This document shows, piece by piece, positions 1-11,405 of a stretch of DNA of 64,000 nt (the first letter of the stretch is position 1; each line of letters opens with the position of its first letter). A program made the position numbers and the translations under genes. The stretch is from assembly GCA_034401795.1 (NCBI GenBank), contig CM067370.1, forward strand, positions 67,453,188-67,517,187, given 5' to 3'. Origin of the DNA: Chaetoderma sp. LZ-2023a (taxonomy: Eukaryota; Mollusca; Caudofoveata; Chaetodermatida; Chaetodermatidae). Below the pieces are notes generated by a model. The model worked only from the letters and a program-made list of their open reading frames with translations, was not told the origin of the DNA and did no database searches.

Positions 1-970
1 ATAAGTAGAGGTTCTGGAGTTGTTTTTGCAAAAACTAGGCCATCCAAGATGGATATTAAACAAATTTGGATTAGCTTTTTGCCTTAGATGATGTTTCATG
101 AGTCTTGAATTGATTCCCCAAGCGGTTTCTGAGATTTTTAAAGACGTTTTTAAAAATTGGCCAAAATCCACGATGGGCGCCGACCAAATTGGCCGATCGG
201 CTTCGTTTGAACAAACTTCAATCTGTAGACCGTAAGGATGCTTCCTGCCAAATATAATTGAAATCGGCCCAGCAGTTCTCAATAAGTCATTTAAAATTTC
301 CCATTGCTTTAGTATGGGAGCTTTTGGTGGGAAAATGATCCAAGATGGCTGCCAAACCATTTATCCGACAGTTTCCATTTATCCGACAGTTTCGAAAATT
401 GCAAATTTGAGATCAGAATAACCAAAAACATATATAAAACCAATTTCAGCCTCAAAATCCATCAAATAAAAAAATCCAATATATGGCCACCAAACACACT
501 ATATTTTGATTGGCCCATGGTGGCCATGCTTTTTGACGGATTAACTTCCCTTGAACAAACTTTAATGACCCGTAGTCCCTAATATCTGCCAAATTTCTGC
601 CCGATCCCTTCAGCGGTTCTGGAGTTGTTTTGACCAAAAGTAGGTCAACCAAGATGGCGGCTGAACCATCTGACCAATCAAGTTCCCTTGAACAAACTTG
701 GTTCAGCTCTTGCCCTAGATCATATTTCATGAGGTTTGCATCAATCCCCCAAGCGGTTTCGGAGAAGATTTTTAAAGACATTTCCTAAAATAGGCCAAAA
801 TACAAGATGACCGCCTGCCAAATTGGCCGATTGGCTTCGTTTGAACAAACTTGGATTCCTATGCCCTAAGGATGCTTCCTGCTAAATATAATTCAAATCA
901 GCCCAGTGGGTCTTGAGAAGTCGTTTAAAGGAAAAGTTGATGGACGGACGATGTACACACAACGGATGGT
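1..970. repeat. Hairpin-ended dispersed repeat, partial copy
   Basis: This stretch is non-coding repeat. It contains two related internal halves: the phrase around 120-160 (AAGCGGTTTCTGAG, then TTTTTAAAGACG) recurs at 752-785. Text from it recurs at 1060-1262, 17761-17975 and, inverted, at 49646-50540. Each half includes motifs of the form CCAAGATGGCGGC (for example near 650). The expected terminal hairpin is missing here; the copy decays after about 970. Reading frames through it, such as 452-781 on the minus strand, reappear in the 50-kb copy only because the DNA is repeated. Confidence 0.75.
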
Positions 971-1059
971 AGAAAAACTGATGCAAAGAATTGTAGAATG
1001 CAGTCCACCCTGCTATAAAGACACCTATACTAGATGGTAATTTTACTGCATGCTGTCAA

Positions 1060-1262
1060 ACCGTAGTATCTGATAGTTTCAGAAATGGCATGGTTGACAT
1101 CAGCATAAACGAATACCAACACAAAACCAATTTCAGCTTCAAAATCTATCAAATAAAAATATCCAATATACACACTACATTTTGATTGGTCCATGGCAGC
1201 CATGTTTTTTATGCATCAACTTCCCTTGAACAAACCTTAATGGCCGTTAGTCTCTAATCATA
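1060..1262. repeat. Second fragment of the same hairpin-ended repeat
   Basis: The segment repeats wording found at 395-600, including ATTTTGATTGGCCCATGG-like and TTCCCTTGAACAAAC text. It is a diverged, truncated copy lying downstream of the first. Confidence 0.65.
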
Positions 1263-1960
1263 TCTGCCAACTTTTGGAACACTCTAAATTAGTAAAACCA
1301 AGCTTTCGAGGTAAATCTGATGAAATTATTTGGACATGGATTGTGCACGGTAGTGTTATATGGGTGGCTGGGTGTGGTGGTCCTGGTTGTCTGGACTTTG
1401 TATGGTATTGGAGTCTGATACATATGGTTAAGCTGAATAATTCAATAAATTTATAATAGGGATGGCATGATTGGGTGGGCTTGTTTGGGCATCGCTGTAC
1501 TAAATTTGATTGGGTTGGGCAACATAGAGTAAGGTGATATGAAGTAAGGTAGGCTAGGCGAGGGTGGTAACATTTGGTTGATGTATGACAGAAGCGCAAA
1601 ATTGTAATATTCGTTTAAATTTGGGATTAAGCACGATATAAATCACACAAAATAGTCCTAACCCTGTAAAAGTATGGAGAGTATTAAAAAATCATATTCA
1701 TTTACATTATGACACAGAATGGATGCACTAATAGATTAGAACAAAACTGTAAAGATGAGATCAGATAACCCATTGATGAACTAAATGTCCATTGAAAAAC
1801 GTTAGCATTCTTCACATTCTTGGTACATGTTGGACGTGAATGCCATTTGCTTCACTTAGGCCTTAACAAAATGTTAGTGACATCAGCTGGGCCTTTGCTC
1901 TCAGCTGCATGTGGAGGTATAAGCATCGATATAGGGTGATTGGCTTGCTACTGATAAATT
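1263..1960. other. Unassigned AT-rich DNA
   Basis: I see no convincing exon, repeat boundary or RNA gene here. Short open frames on both strands lack recognisable domains and splice signals. Confidence 0.4.
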
Positions 1961-1962
1961 AA

Positions 1963-2603
1963 ATGCTGCGTATTTTGAAAGCATTTAGCTTGAAAGGCAT
2001 TATTGACGTGTCAGGAAACTCAGTCAAAATGTTTTCAAAATATGGTACTGGGTACAAGTACCAGGATCGCACCATGATACCTGCCGAATCACTTTTACTG
2101 AAAATAGTTGTTGCTGCTAGGATTGACTTTCAATCAAATTGTTTAACTAGAGCCTCCCACATAGAATCCATTAGTGAAATTTGGTTGAAATATATCAAGC
2201 AGCTAAGGAGGAGTAGCAATTCGACAATTTCCGGTACATTCTTCATAAAATCTCGATATTTTCACGCAAAAAATTGATGAATCAAAATTCCGTATGGAAA
2301 TTCTAGAGCCCATCAACACAGGATCCTTTCTCCCAAATTTGATTGAAATCGCTCAGAATGGTAAGGAGAAGAAGCAATTTGACAATTTCCGGTACATTTT
2401 TCATAAAATGTTACGTTTTTCACCCATAAAATTGATGAATCAAAATTCTGACTATAGGGTCCTTCCAACCAAATTTGGTTGAAATCGGCCAAGTGGTTAA
2501 TGAGTAGTGTTTTAAATCAAAAGTTGACGGATGATGGACGGACGACGGATGGACGGACGATGGCATAAACTCACTTGGCCCTTCGGCGAGGTGAGCTAAT
2601 AAG
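1963..2603 (+). repeat. Satellite-type monomers ending in a terminal hairpin
   Basis: The phrase ATTTGATTGAAATCG or a close relative occurs at about 2181, 2339 and 2474, marking degenerate monomers of about 135-160 bp related to the 7.6-9.4 kb array. The unit ends at 2520-2600 with a GGACGGACGA-rich stretch followed by CTCACTTGGCC, a short loop and GAGGTGAGCTAA. The same 3' end is found at 17930-17973 and 48990-49046. Confidence 0.65.
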
Positions 2604-2879
2604 TAATCACTGGTATTTTACTTGTGGTGGGTAGTATCTAATCACCTTTATTCAAATATAATAGTGACTATATGAGGCAAAATGACTGCGCACATTAGAC
2701 CTATAAATGAAGTTTATGCAGCTTCCCTTACAGAAATTTAAGTGTGCGATAAGCGGACGATGTTAGCTCTCAGTGTTAGTTCGCGCAAGCTATCCATAAG
2801 CACAGTGTTAGCTTGTGCAAGCACACGATAAGCTCATATTTGAAACATCTCGAGGTTGCATGAGCTTGCACAAACAACA

Positions 2880-3120
2880 TTTACCTACCCGTGTGCTCCC
2901 GCAATCTTAAGCGTGCGCTCCTGCAACCTCGCGCTCACAAAACTTCATGCATGCTTAACCGAGCACTCCCGCAACCTCGCGCACGTTTAACCGGGCGCTC
3001 CCGCAACCTTGCGCACACTAGACCATGCACTCCCACAACCTCGTGCATACTGACCACGTGCTCCCGCAACCTCGTGCATGCTTAAGCATGTGCTCCCGCA
3101 ACCTCGCGCATGCTTAACCT
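2880..3120. repeat. Minisatellite, about 31-bp unit
   Basis: A unit with core GCTCCCGCAACCTCGCGC followed by atgCTTAACC is repeated about seven times with variation. It is CG-rich, unlike the AT-rich surroundings. The open frame through it (2891-3085) is a by-product of the repeat. Confidence 0.75.
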
Positions 3121-3204
3121 TAATTAGAGACAGTAATCTTTTTGATATGCTCCAGGTGAACTAATAATGGATATCAAATATATAATTTCAGCAATGCATT
3201 AACG

Positions 3205-3490
3205 CTTGTATGATACCCTGTTTGATATGTTTGCTAGTAATGACCATAACGGCCAAAACCAGCCTCGTCTATGGTCTTGTGGAATGTCCATTGACAGGCC
3301 AAGGAAATACATTTTTTGAAAATTTACCACTGGAATGTTACTGGCTCGATAACCCAGCCAGTCATTCATTTTAGTGATACATTTTTTTAAATTGTGTTCT
3401 CGTGGCCTGTAAATGTACATTCAATCAGCAGGTACCGTATTTACATTTTCTTGACCAAATATGACCAATAAATGGTTAACCAGAAATTGT
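3205..3490. repeat. Palindromic foldback element, copy 1
   Basis: Contains the family's central hairpin (TTTACCACTGGAATG, GGCTCGATAACCCAGCC, then CATTC and GTGATA on the return arm) and outer arms GGTCTTGTGGAATGTCC and CCTGTAAATGTACATTC. It ends near AATAAATGGTTAACC. It is diverged, with imperfect ends. Confidence 0.7.
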
Positions 3491-3748
3491 TAACATATTA
3501 CATGCATGTATTAGTAGAAGGCCAGAGTGGTCACTGCATAACTATAAACTATTAGCTTAAGAAGTCGTACCAAAACTGATATCTGTCAATAAATTGCAGC
3601 AAATCAACAAGATACATACCTCCCAAGACAGCTATTTCCATTTTAAGGTTACTAATGCTAAGCATTCTAATTAACAGTCATATCAGACTTTTCAAAATAG
3701 TAAATTCTGAATCCACAACTTATACATGTAACCCTGGATTTCTTCAAA

Positions 3749-4098
3749 GACTTAATTTTCCCGCCAATTTTAGCAGGTCAACTCGACTCAAGAGTTATAT
3801 TACCTAGAACCAATGTTCGAGGCCTTTCTTTATATATGTACATGTATGCACAGACTGAACGAGAAAATGATTTTAGTTCGCACGAGTTTGCGCAAGCTCG
3901 CGTGAATTTGTGCAAGCTTGCAAGACTTAATTTTCCCGCCGATTTTAGCAAGTCAACTCGACTCAGTTATATTACCTAGAACCTATGTTATTGCCTTTTT
4001 TTTATATATGTACATGTATGCACAGACTGAACGAGAAAATGATGTTAGTTCGCGCGACTTTGCACAAGCTCGCACGAATTTGTGCAAGCTCGCACAAG
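3749..4098 (+). repeat. 175-bp tandem duplication
   Basis: GACTTAATTTTCCCGCC starts at 3749 and again at 3924, exactly 175 bp apart, and similarity continues through TTATATTACCTAGAACC and GAACGAGAAAATGAT. Both copies end in CGCAAGCTCG-type text. Confidence 0.85.
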
Positions 4099-4280
4099 CT
4101 CACGCGACCTAGCATGAAAATTACGTTTGCTTAGGCAAGCTCGCGAAAAAATAATGGTTAGCTCTCCCGCAAGGTTGCGCCAGCTCCCTGCGAGCTTGCG
4201 CAAGGTTGCGGCGAGCTTGCGCAAGCTGGCGCAAGCTAGCGGCGAGCTGGCACAAGCTCACGCAATCTAAAATTCTTACC
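4040..4280. repeat. Low-complexity GCGCAAGCTCGC repeat
   Basis: Runs of variants of GCAAGCTCGCGCAAGCT, many of them self-complementary. The same vocabulary appears at 2765-2880, so this and the 2.9-kb minisatellite bracket one CG-rich block. Confidence 0.7.
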
Positions 4281-4460
4281 ACACACTTGGCGCATGCTTA
4301 AATTTCTGTAAGGGTTTAGATGCCTTTTAATATATTATTCTGAATCATTTTAGGTTTTTACTCAGGTGATGGTAGTTTTATTATTGCATTAAGTTAGCAA
4401 TCAATAGAATTTGATATTTTCTATTACTTTATGTGAAAACACATGAGGTTTTCATGCACT

Positions 4461-4693
4461 TTAACCCTTTAATGGTTATACCGGTCAAAACTGTCCTCTA
4501 CTATGGTCTTGTGGAATGTCCACTTACAGGCCGAGAACAATTTTTTTAAATTTACCACTAGAATGGCTGGCTTGATAACCCAGCCAGTCATTCCAGTGAT
4601 AAATTGTCAAAAATTGTATTCTCCCAGCCTGTAAAAAGGCATTCAGTAGGAAAATAAAATTTTCTTGACCAAACCTGACCATTTAAGGGTTAA
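4461..4693. mobile_element. Full-length palindromic foldback MITE with TTAA ends
   Basis: The segment starts TTAACCCTTTAATGG and ends CCATTTAAGGGTTAA, and almost the whole 233 bp can pair with itself. GTCTTGTGGAATGTCC on the left answers a diverged partner on the right, and the centre is a strong hairpin around GGCTTGATAACCCAGCC. Read as TTAA + CCC...GGG + TTAA, this resembles a non-autonomous piggyBac-like element, since that superfamily uses TTAA targets and CCY...RGG ends. No coding capacity. The superfamily assignment is inference. Confidence 0.7.
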
Positions 4694-4853
4694 GTATGAC
4701 ACACCGCTAACTTATCACCACAAAACAAAATTCATAAATTATTATCTTGTGATCTATGCAGATTAGTAATTAAATTCACGTATCTAATTATTCAAGATGT
4801 CATGAATAAAGTTTAAACTATCAAATAGAATACAGGTACAAATTAAAGAGCCA

Positions 4854-5345
4854 GAGTTATGGCCCTTATTTAAAGTCGTGGCTACTTCATATTCATAGGG
4901 CGAATAGATATTGCCTGAAGGAACATATCTGCTAAATTTGTCTTTAATCCATCAAAAATTGACAAAACAAATGGATTTTAACCAAAGCATTCAATAGTTT
5001 CAAGTCTTAATGAACAAGAGTTATGGCCCTTGTTTAAAGGTGCGGCTTCATCATATTCCTTGTCCAAAATGGATATTTGACTAAATAAACATATCTGCTA
5101 AATTTGATTTTAATCCATCAACAATTGACGAAACAAATGGATTTTTACCATAGGGTTCAATAGTTTAAGACTTGAACCAGAGTAATGGGCCTTGTTTAAA
5201 GGTGCATACTCTTTATATCAATAGTTCAAATAGATATCTGACTGAAGGAACATATCTGCTAAAATTTGTATCCAATCTGGATCCTGGGTTTTTGTCCAGA
5301 TCACAGACAACTTCTGGAAATCTTTGTTTAGGCTATGTTACTTTG
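4854..5345 (+). repeat. Tandem repeat, three units of about 163 bp
   Basis: GAGTTATGGCCCTTRTTTAAA recurs at about 4854, 5018 and 5180, each time followed by ACATATCTGCTAAATTTG and AATCCATCAA. Two more diverged units lie at 7326-7600. Confidence 0.8.
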
Positions 5346-5501
5346 TTGTGCTAAAATTTGAAACCAATAGGATCAGTATTTTAGATGCAATACCGGACAG
5401 ACACATGGATGCACACGCACACACGCACGCATGACACACACAAATGTAATATCCCCCCTTCCCCTTGCAGGACAAGGGTAAATATCCAGCAGTCTAAAAA
5501 A

Positions 5502-5600
5502 GTAATCTGTTGAGTATATTTTGATAAATTTAATTGGAATCTATTGTTGCCTAAAGCAGCAGCAGTTTCCAATCAAATTTGACTCGATAAATTCAACAAA
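5502..5600. repeat. Short palindrome, second foldback family
   Basis: TGTTGAGTATATTTTGATAA pairs with a complementary arm ending ATTCAACAAA, around a centre rich in GCAGCAGC. Related palindromes lie at 10990-11058 and 30106-30205. Confidence 0.55.
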
Positions 5601-5717
5601 TCTACTATATATAGTCCAGTCTGATTACCTAATATGAGATTCTCTCTCCCTCTCACTTCGAGTAAACTTTATTTGATATTTGCACTGATAGGTTACACAA
5701 TAGTATTTAAATATTAT

Positions 5718-5935
5718 TAACCCGATAACATGCAAGCCGGCCAAAAACGGGTACAGCAGTGACTTTGCAAAATGCCCATTTGCAGATCATGAGAAGATTT
5801 TCGAAAAGGTACGACTGGAATGTCTGGCGCAATAACTGAGTGGTAAATTTTCAAACAGATTCTCTTTGTCTGGAAATGGATATTTACTATGCGATGTAAT
5901 TTTTAAAGCAAATTAAAGTGTTACAGGGTTTATAA
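5718..5935. repeat. Degenerate copy of the TTAA foldback family
   Basis: It opens with TTAACCCGATAAC and holds the eroded central hairpin (ACTGGAATGTCTGGCGC then GTGGTAAATTTTC). The right end is weak. Confidence 0.5.
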
Positions 5936-6335
5936 AAATCGTCAAGTTTAAATTTGTTTTCATTTTTCTCTCAAATGGTGTTTCAAGCTCGAAAATAAAA
6001 GGAAAGATACATTAATAACATTGCAAGATGAAGAGCAGCAAACTGCAGTAATTCTGACAAAAATGGCAATCAAGCACAATAACTGGGGTGTCAGAATGTG
6101 TTTTGACCTGGGTGGAGGTGGGGTGGGGCTAAACTGTGGGAGAGGAAAAAACGGTGGAGGGGCATCTCCCAATTGGGTCCCCTCATTCCTACCCCATGTG
6201 AACCATATCTCGACAGTGGTCAATATCTTTAAAACAATTTTATTGCCTATGCTGATATGCCCTTCTAGGTTCCAGACCACAGGCCTTTGAATTTTCGTCC
6301 ATGCATACCACTACCACATACCCCCCCTACTATAA

Positions 6336-6338
<3 letters not shown>

Positions 6339-6422
<84 letters not shown>

Positions 6423-6442
6423 AAATATATATTATATATTAT
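6339..6442. repeat. (AT)n microsatellite
   Basis: About 75 bp of uninterrupted AT dinucleotides, then an imperfect AT tail. Confidence 0.95.
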
Positions 6443-7122
6443 AGTAGCGGGATATGTGATAAAAGGTTTGGAAGAAAATATAATTTTTTCAAATTATTGA
6501 CAACTGTCTCTCAATACCTAAACTCAACCTGACCATTGATTTTAAATAATTTCACCTTGATGGATGTTCAGTAATTTTGAGAGGCTTTCAGTTATTCAGT
6601 AATGACAAATTGACATTATAAAGTCATTTAAAAGCGTGGAAACGTAGTTTCATTCAAATTAAACTAACTGTCATAAGCTGGTAACATCATATCACGTGAC
6701 TAAGATAACAAACGAAATTCAAGATCTTCTTAACTACGGAGAGCGGGTTGCATTCGCATTTCCGTATTATATATGACACTGCTAGTGTAGGATACCGTTT
6801 AGAAAGATTTTCCAGCTTGGCCAATCGTTGAGCAGCTGTATAATAATAATGATAATAATAATACCCGACTCCATCTATCCGGATAATCGGGTACTCACTT
6901 AAACAAAGGAATTGCTTAATCATCTTCGACATTTTTACGCAAACTATTTCATTCACAAAGATCTATTTATATTTTCCCGCAGAAATTTGTAAACAAACTG
7001 ATTTGACCAATCAACAGTGTATTCAGAAAATTCAGCCTTCTGATGTAATCTAACGCTAAGTTTGATTGGATAAAATGCCAGTAATGCTTGCGTATTTAGT
7101 GATCGAAAACTGGCGGTAGAGT

Positions 7123-7240
7123 GAGCCGATAATATGTCCCATCGACCCAGTAAGCCAATTATTTCGAGCTGATAATACGTCCCGTCGGACCACGAACCCA
7201 ATTATTTCGCGCCGATAATACGTCCCGTCGGATCCTTGGG
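7123..7240 (+). repeat. 43-bp tandem repeat, three units
   Basis: GCCGATAATACGTCCCGTCG or a close variant occurs at 7123, 7166 and 7209 with CCAATTATTTCG between. The rest of 6443-7320 shows nothing I can assign. Confidence 0.7.
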
Positions 7241-7325
7241 GTTAATCTATCAACAATTGGTGAAAATATGTATTTTCTCCATATGGCTCAGTACGCCTAC
7301 TTAAAAACACCCCAATGAACCCGAG

Positions 7326-7600
7326 TTATGGCCCTTGTTTAAGGGCATGGTCACTTCATATTCATAGCTCCAAAAGATGTTGCCTATAGGAACATATCTA
7401 CTAAACTTAGTTGTAATCCATCTATAAATGACGAAATGTGCAACAAACATATTTTCCCCATAGGCTTCAATACTTTGAAAATATAGCAGGGGGCCAGAAC
7501 TCTGCTATTTGTGGGAGTGGCCATTTCATATTCGTAGCCAAAATAAATATTACCTAAAGGACCATATCTACCGAATTGGGTTTTAATACATAGACTAGAG
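7326..7600 (+). repeat. Two units of the 163-bp repeat
   Basis: GAGTTATGGCCCTTGTTTAA at 7326 and a diverged unit at about 7490 match the 4.85-5.35 kb array. Confidence 0.65.
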
Positions 7601-9395
7601 GCTATGACAATAGGATCCTTCCAGCCGAAATTGCTCAAACGATTAATGAGGAGTAGCATTTTATATGAACTCCCATTTATCGGAAAACCCAAGATGGCCA
7701 TCATCAAAAGCAAGCCGTCAAAATTCTGTATACAAGTTCTGAAGCATACAGGCTGAGTTTGGTTGAAATAAGCCAAGCTGTTAAAATTAGCCTTTTACCC
7801 GATTTCCCAAAATATTCAGAAAACCCCAAATGGCCGCCAGAAAAATTGACCAATCAAAATTCTATATGTAACTTCTAAAGCCTACCTCCCTAGGGTCATT
7901 CCAGCCAGTCTGGTTGAAATCACCCAGGTAGTTAATGAGTAGATGCTTTTCAGCCATTTTTCGGAAAATTCAAGATGGCTATCGAATAAATTGACCAATC
8001 AAAATTCTATATAAAAGTTCTGAAGCATAGCACTTTAGGGTCCTTCCAGCTGAATTTGCTTGAACTCGTTCAGGCAGTTAATGAGGAGTGACCTTTTAAC
8101 TGATTTCCCAAAATTTTCGGAAAATACAATATGTCCGCAGAAAAATGAACCAATCAAAATTCTGTATACAAGTTCTGAGATTTACTAGCCTAGTATCATT
8201 CAAGCCAAGTCTGGTTGAAATTGCTCAAGCAGCTAATGAGTAGTAGCATTTTAAACAATTTCCCACCATTTTTCAGAAAATCCAAGATGATTGCCGGAAA
8301 AATTGACCAATCAAAATTCTGTATTAAAATTCTGAAGCATACTAGGCTAGGGTTCTTTCATCCAAGTTTGATTGAAATCGGCCCAGTGGTTATCAAGGAG
8401 TAGGCTTTTAAGTGATTTCCCAAATTTTCAGAAATCCAAGATGGCCGCCAGAAAAATGGACAATCAAAATTCTGTATACAAGTTCTGAAATCTACCAGCC
8501 TAGTATCCTTCCAGCCAAGTCTGGTTGAAATTGCTCAAGCAGTTAATGAGGAGTAGCGTTTTAAACGATTTCCCGTCATTTTTCAGAAAATCCACGATGG
8601 TTGCCAGAAAAATTGACCAAACAATATTCTGTATACACGTTCTGTAGCATACTAGGCTACGGTTCTTCCATCCAAGTTTGATTGAAATCGGCCCAGTGGT
8701 TATCAAGGAGTAGGCTTTTAAGTGATTTCCCAAATTTTCAGAAAATCCAAGATGGTCGCCGGAAAAATGGACCAATCAAAATTCTGCATACATGCTCTGA
8801 AATCTACCAGGCTAGCATCCTTCTAGCCAAGTCTGATTGAAATTGCTCAAGCAGTTAATGAGGAGTAGCGTTTTAAACGATTTCCCATCATTTTTCAGAA
8901 AATCCATGATGGTTGCCAGAAAAATTGACCAATCAAAATTCTGTATACATCTTCTGTAGCATACTAGGCTAGGGTTCTTCCATCCAAGTTTCATTGAAAT
9001 TGGCCAAGTGGTTATCAAGTAGTAGGCTTTTAAGTGATTTCCTACAATTTTCAGAAAATCTAAGATGGCCGCCGGAAAGATTTACCAATCAAAATTCTGT
9101 ATACAAGTTTTGAAACCTACCAGTATACTTCCAGCGAAGTCTGGTTGAAATTGCTCAAGCAGTTAATGAGGAGTAGCATTTTAAACGATTTCCCGCAATT
9201 TTTTGGAAAATTCAAAATGAGCGCCGGAAAAATGGACCTATCAAAATTCTGTATACAACTTCTGAAGGATACCATGCTAGGGTTCTTTCGTACAAGTTTG
9301 ACTGAAATCGGCCCAGTGGTTATCGAGAAGGCTTTTAGGTGATTTCCAGAAATTTTCAGAAAATCCAAGATAGCCACCGGAAAAATTGAAAATTT
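7600..9395 (+). repeat. 155-bp satellite with 310-bp higher-order unit
   Basis: About eleven monomers of roughly 155 bp. From 8200 on, two monomer types alternate: A with CTGGTTGAAATTGCTCAAGC and B with TTTGATTGAAATCGGCCCAG. Type A recurs at 8211, 8521, 8832 and 9141, giving a 309-311 bp higher-order period. Each monomer contains AATCCAAGATGGCCGCC or a variant. Open frames here are repeat by-products. Confidence 0.88.
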
Positions 9396-9532
9396 TCCGC
9401 TGGAATGACTAGCTCGATACCCGAGCCAGTTATTCTAGGGGTAAATTTTCAAAAATAGTCATCTCTTGGTCTGCAAATAAACATTCTTTCGCGAAAATTG
9501 AAATTTTCTTAACAAATTTAAAGGTTAAACAT
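9395..9532. repeat. Partial TTAA foldback element
   Basis: The central hairpin (CGCTGGAATGACTAGCTCG and GAGCCAGTTATTCTAGG) and the right arm ending AAATTTAAAGGTTAA are present; the left arm is missing where it meets the satellite. Confidence 0.6.
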
Positions 9533-9568
9533 AGCAGCGTGTAAAGTTTACCAGATACATGTACTTAC

Positions 9569-9676
9569 CCTTTCATATTCAAGAAGCCCATTTATAAGCT
9601 GACAAACTTTTGTATATAGAAACACGTGATGAGGTGGCGCCAAACTGATTGCCTTTCCAATCAACTGACTACCAAC
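9569..9676 (-). CDS. Orphan internal exon, product unknown
   Basis: On the minus strand a pyrimidine-rich acceptor ending TTTTTCCAG is followed by 108 nt that stay open and end at AGG before a consensus donor GTAAGT. Both boundaries are phase 0, giving 36 residues, including KAISLAPPHHVFLYTKVCQL and INGLLEYER. The length and helical look recall a TPR-like helical repeat, but I do not recognise the protein. It could belong to the unknown gene that starts at 32737 on the same strand, whose first exon also ends in phase 0; that link is speculation. Confidence 0.55.
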
Positions 9677-9679
9677 CTG

Positions 9680-11290
9680 GAAAAATGAAAAAGTTATAAT
9701 AATAATAATATTATTAACAAGAGTAATCAAAGATCACAGACCTTGCCCTCTCACTCTTATCACATTTTAGCATTTTTTCAGATTTTCCAAAATATTGATA
9801 GATCTGGAATTTAATCCAATCATAGCTTTTAAAATAAACAAGAATGGTTTTTTCAACATGCACGCATGTACCTACATATGGCTTACTTTCATCCACGCTT
9901 GCGTATATAAGCGTACGCATGTGTGTACATATACTCTTCTGCTGGTTAGGCTAAAGAAGATGATTCACACTATTGATTTAGTCATAGTCTACACTTTCAT
10001 CATATTGCGATGACTCGCAGGGCCATGCTCTTATTAAAGTCAACATCTTGTGCACCCCACCCCACCCCCATCTGCCCTACTCCAAGCAGGTGTCCGTTAG
10101 AGACACATCTGAAGCTAGGTTAATTATATAGCCTCTTGTTTCAATTTCAGCTTGTGTTTGAACTACCGAAACACACTACCAGATGTGAGACAGCAGAATA
10201 TCCTGCCGAAAAGCTATATTCTTTCCAAGAACAGCAACAACTGGAATAACCTACCAGAGACCACAGTCACCAAGGTGTTAATAGAGAAGCCACACACTAT
10301 ATGCTTTAGGGACCAATACTAAATATAGGCATACAGGATGTGACAGGGTCAACTGCTTATAATATGGATCTTTATTCACTTTTAAGGTTTTGGCATCCTG
10401 CTTCTTTACAGTGACGCGTGCTCACACGGTACCGTAACACATCTGTCATGAATACTCTTTATCAAGTTGAATAAGAAGCAAGTACATATTCACTCGATGC
10501 TGACAGTATCGACACCTACACTCAATGCTGCATAATTTGATTTTGCCTTCACTGACTCTCACCGAACACCAATCAATTTTATTTAGTCAAACTATATACT
10601 GAACTATTCTATTTAACTAAAAGCATGTATAAAAAGTCAATGAATCATGATAGGTCTTAAATCGCACACGCATATGCACGCAAACGTTTAATTATCATAT
10701 TCAATATTTTGCGCGTATGAAGCATGTTTAAGATGACCAATGGATAGATCTAATCTGTCACTCAAGTATATGATGTCATAAACTGACAATGTTATGGCTT
10801 CAGAGGCTACTTAAAGCCTATAGCCAGTGTGGAACCTCATGAGTATAACTTGTGAGTATAATCAATTACGTCACATGTAGGCCGATGACACAAACAAAAT
10901 GCGCAATGAATAACGTATCCACATGTAGCCCGTTGTGACAATTGAATAGTCTGTCAAGTAGACGAATTGTATGTATACTGTTTAATAAGTTTACATTTTG
11001 TAGGATATTTTGAATTAATTGGACTGGGCCCAGTCAAATTAGTTTCAAAATATTCAACAGGTTACCTATATATAGTTACCTAGAAATTGGGATTCTGGGA
11101 ATTCAGGATTCAAAGTATATAAATCGATCCCAACATGCGCAAGGCACTGGCAGTGCTTAACTATAAATCTTAAATTGACAGAGCATATCTAGGAACGGAT
11201 CCCTATATATACCGATTAGTAATAGACTGGACGTTTCATCATACAGGTTAAGTAGTAAATAAAAGACACTCATAAATTTAAAAAAAGCAT
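9680..11290. other. Mostly unassigned DNA with one short palindrome
   Basis: I find no supported gene. At 10990-11058 a palindrome of the second foldback family (TTTTGAATTAATTGGACTGG and its complement around GGGCCC) is present. A possible acceptor (TTTCAATTTCAG, near 10150) precedes a short open frame with no identifiable domain. Confidence 0.4.
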
Positions 11291-11297
11291 ATAAGAC

Positions 11298-11405
11298 TTT
11301 ATGTACATAAAGAATTGGCAATTCTGTATGTACATAAAGATGCTTTTGGCATACATAAAGAATGGGCAATTGTTCTTTATGTACATAAAGACATTTCGGC
11401 GTACA
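11298..11405. repeat. Palindromic TACATAAAG repeat
   Basis: CTTTATGTACATAAAGAA, itself a palindrome, recurs several times with spacers ending GGCAATT. Probably a degraded tandem inverted repeat. Confidence 0.6.

Noticed and set aside
452..781. Minus-strand 109-codon frame whose peptide partly matches one at 49889-50191 (+)
   Set aside because: The shared words (LGQELNQ, NGSAAIL) arise because both lie in the same dispersed repeat. Other copies are full of stops and no start, domain or splice context supports a gene.
1258..1599. 113-codon minus frame in single-copy-looking DNA
   Set aside because: No domain, low-complexity composition and no splice or promoter support.
2891..3085. Arg/Leu/Pro-rich frame
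   Set aside because: It follows the 31-bp minisatellite.
5960..6290. Overlapping frames on both strands next to the (AT)n tract
   Set aside because: Pro- or Gly-rich by-products of a short GGGG/TGGG stretch; no domain and no splice support.
8500..9377. Repeated minus-strand frames with NFNQTSLE-like endings
   Set aside because: Translation of satellite monomers; the phrase recurs with the 310-bp period.
7600..9395. CRISPR-like regular repeat
   Set aside because: Repeats are long, adjoining and diverged, with no unique spacers, and the DNA is clearly eukaryotic.
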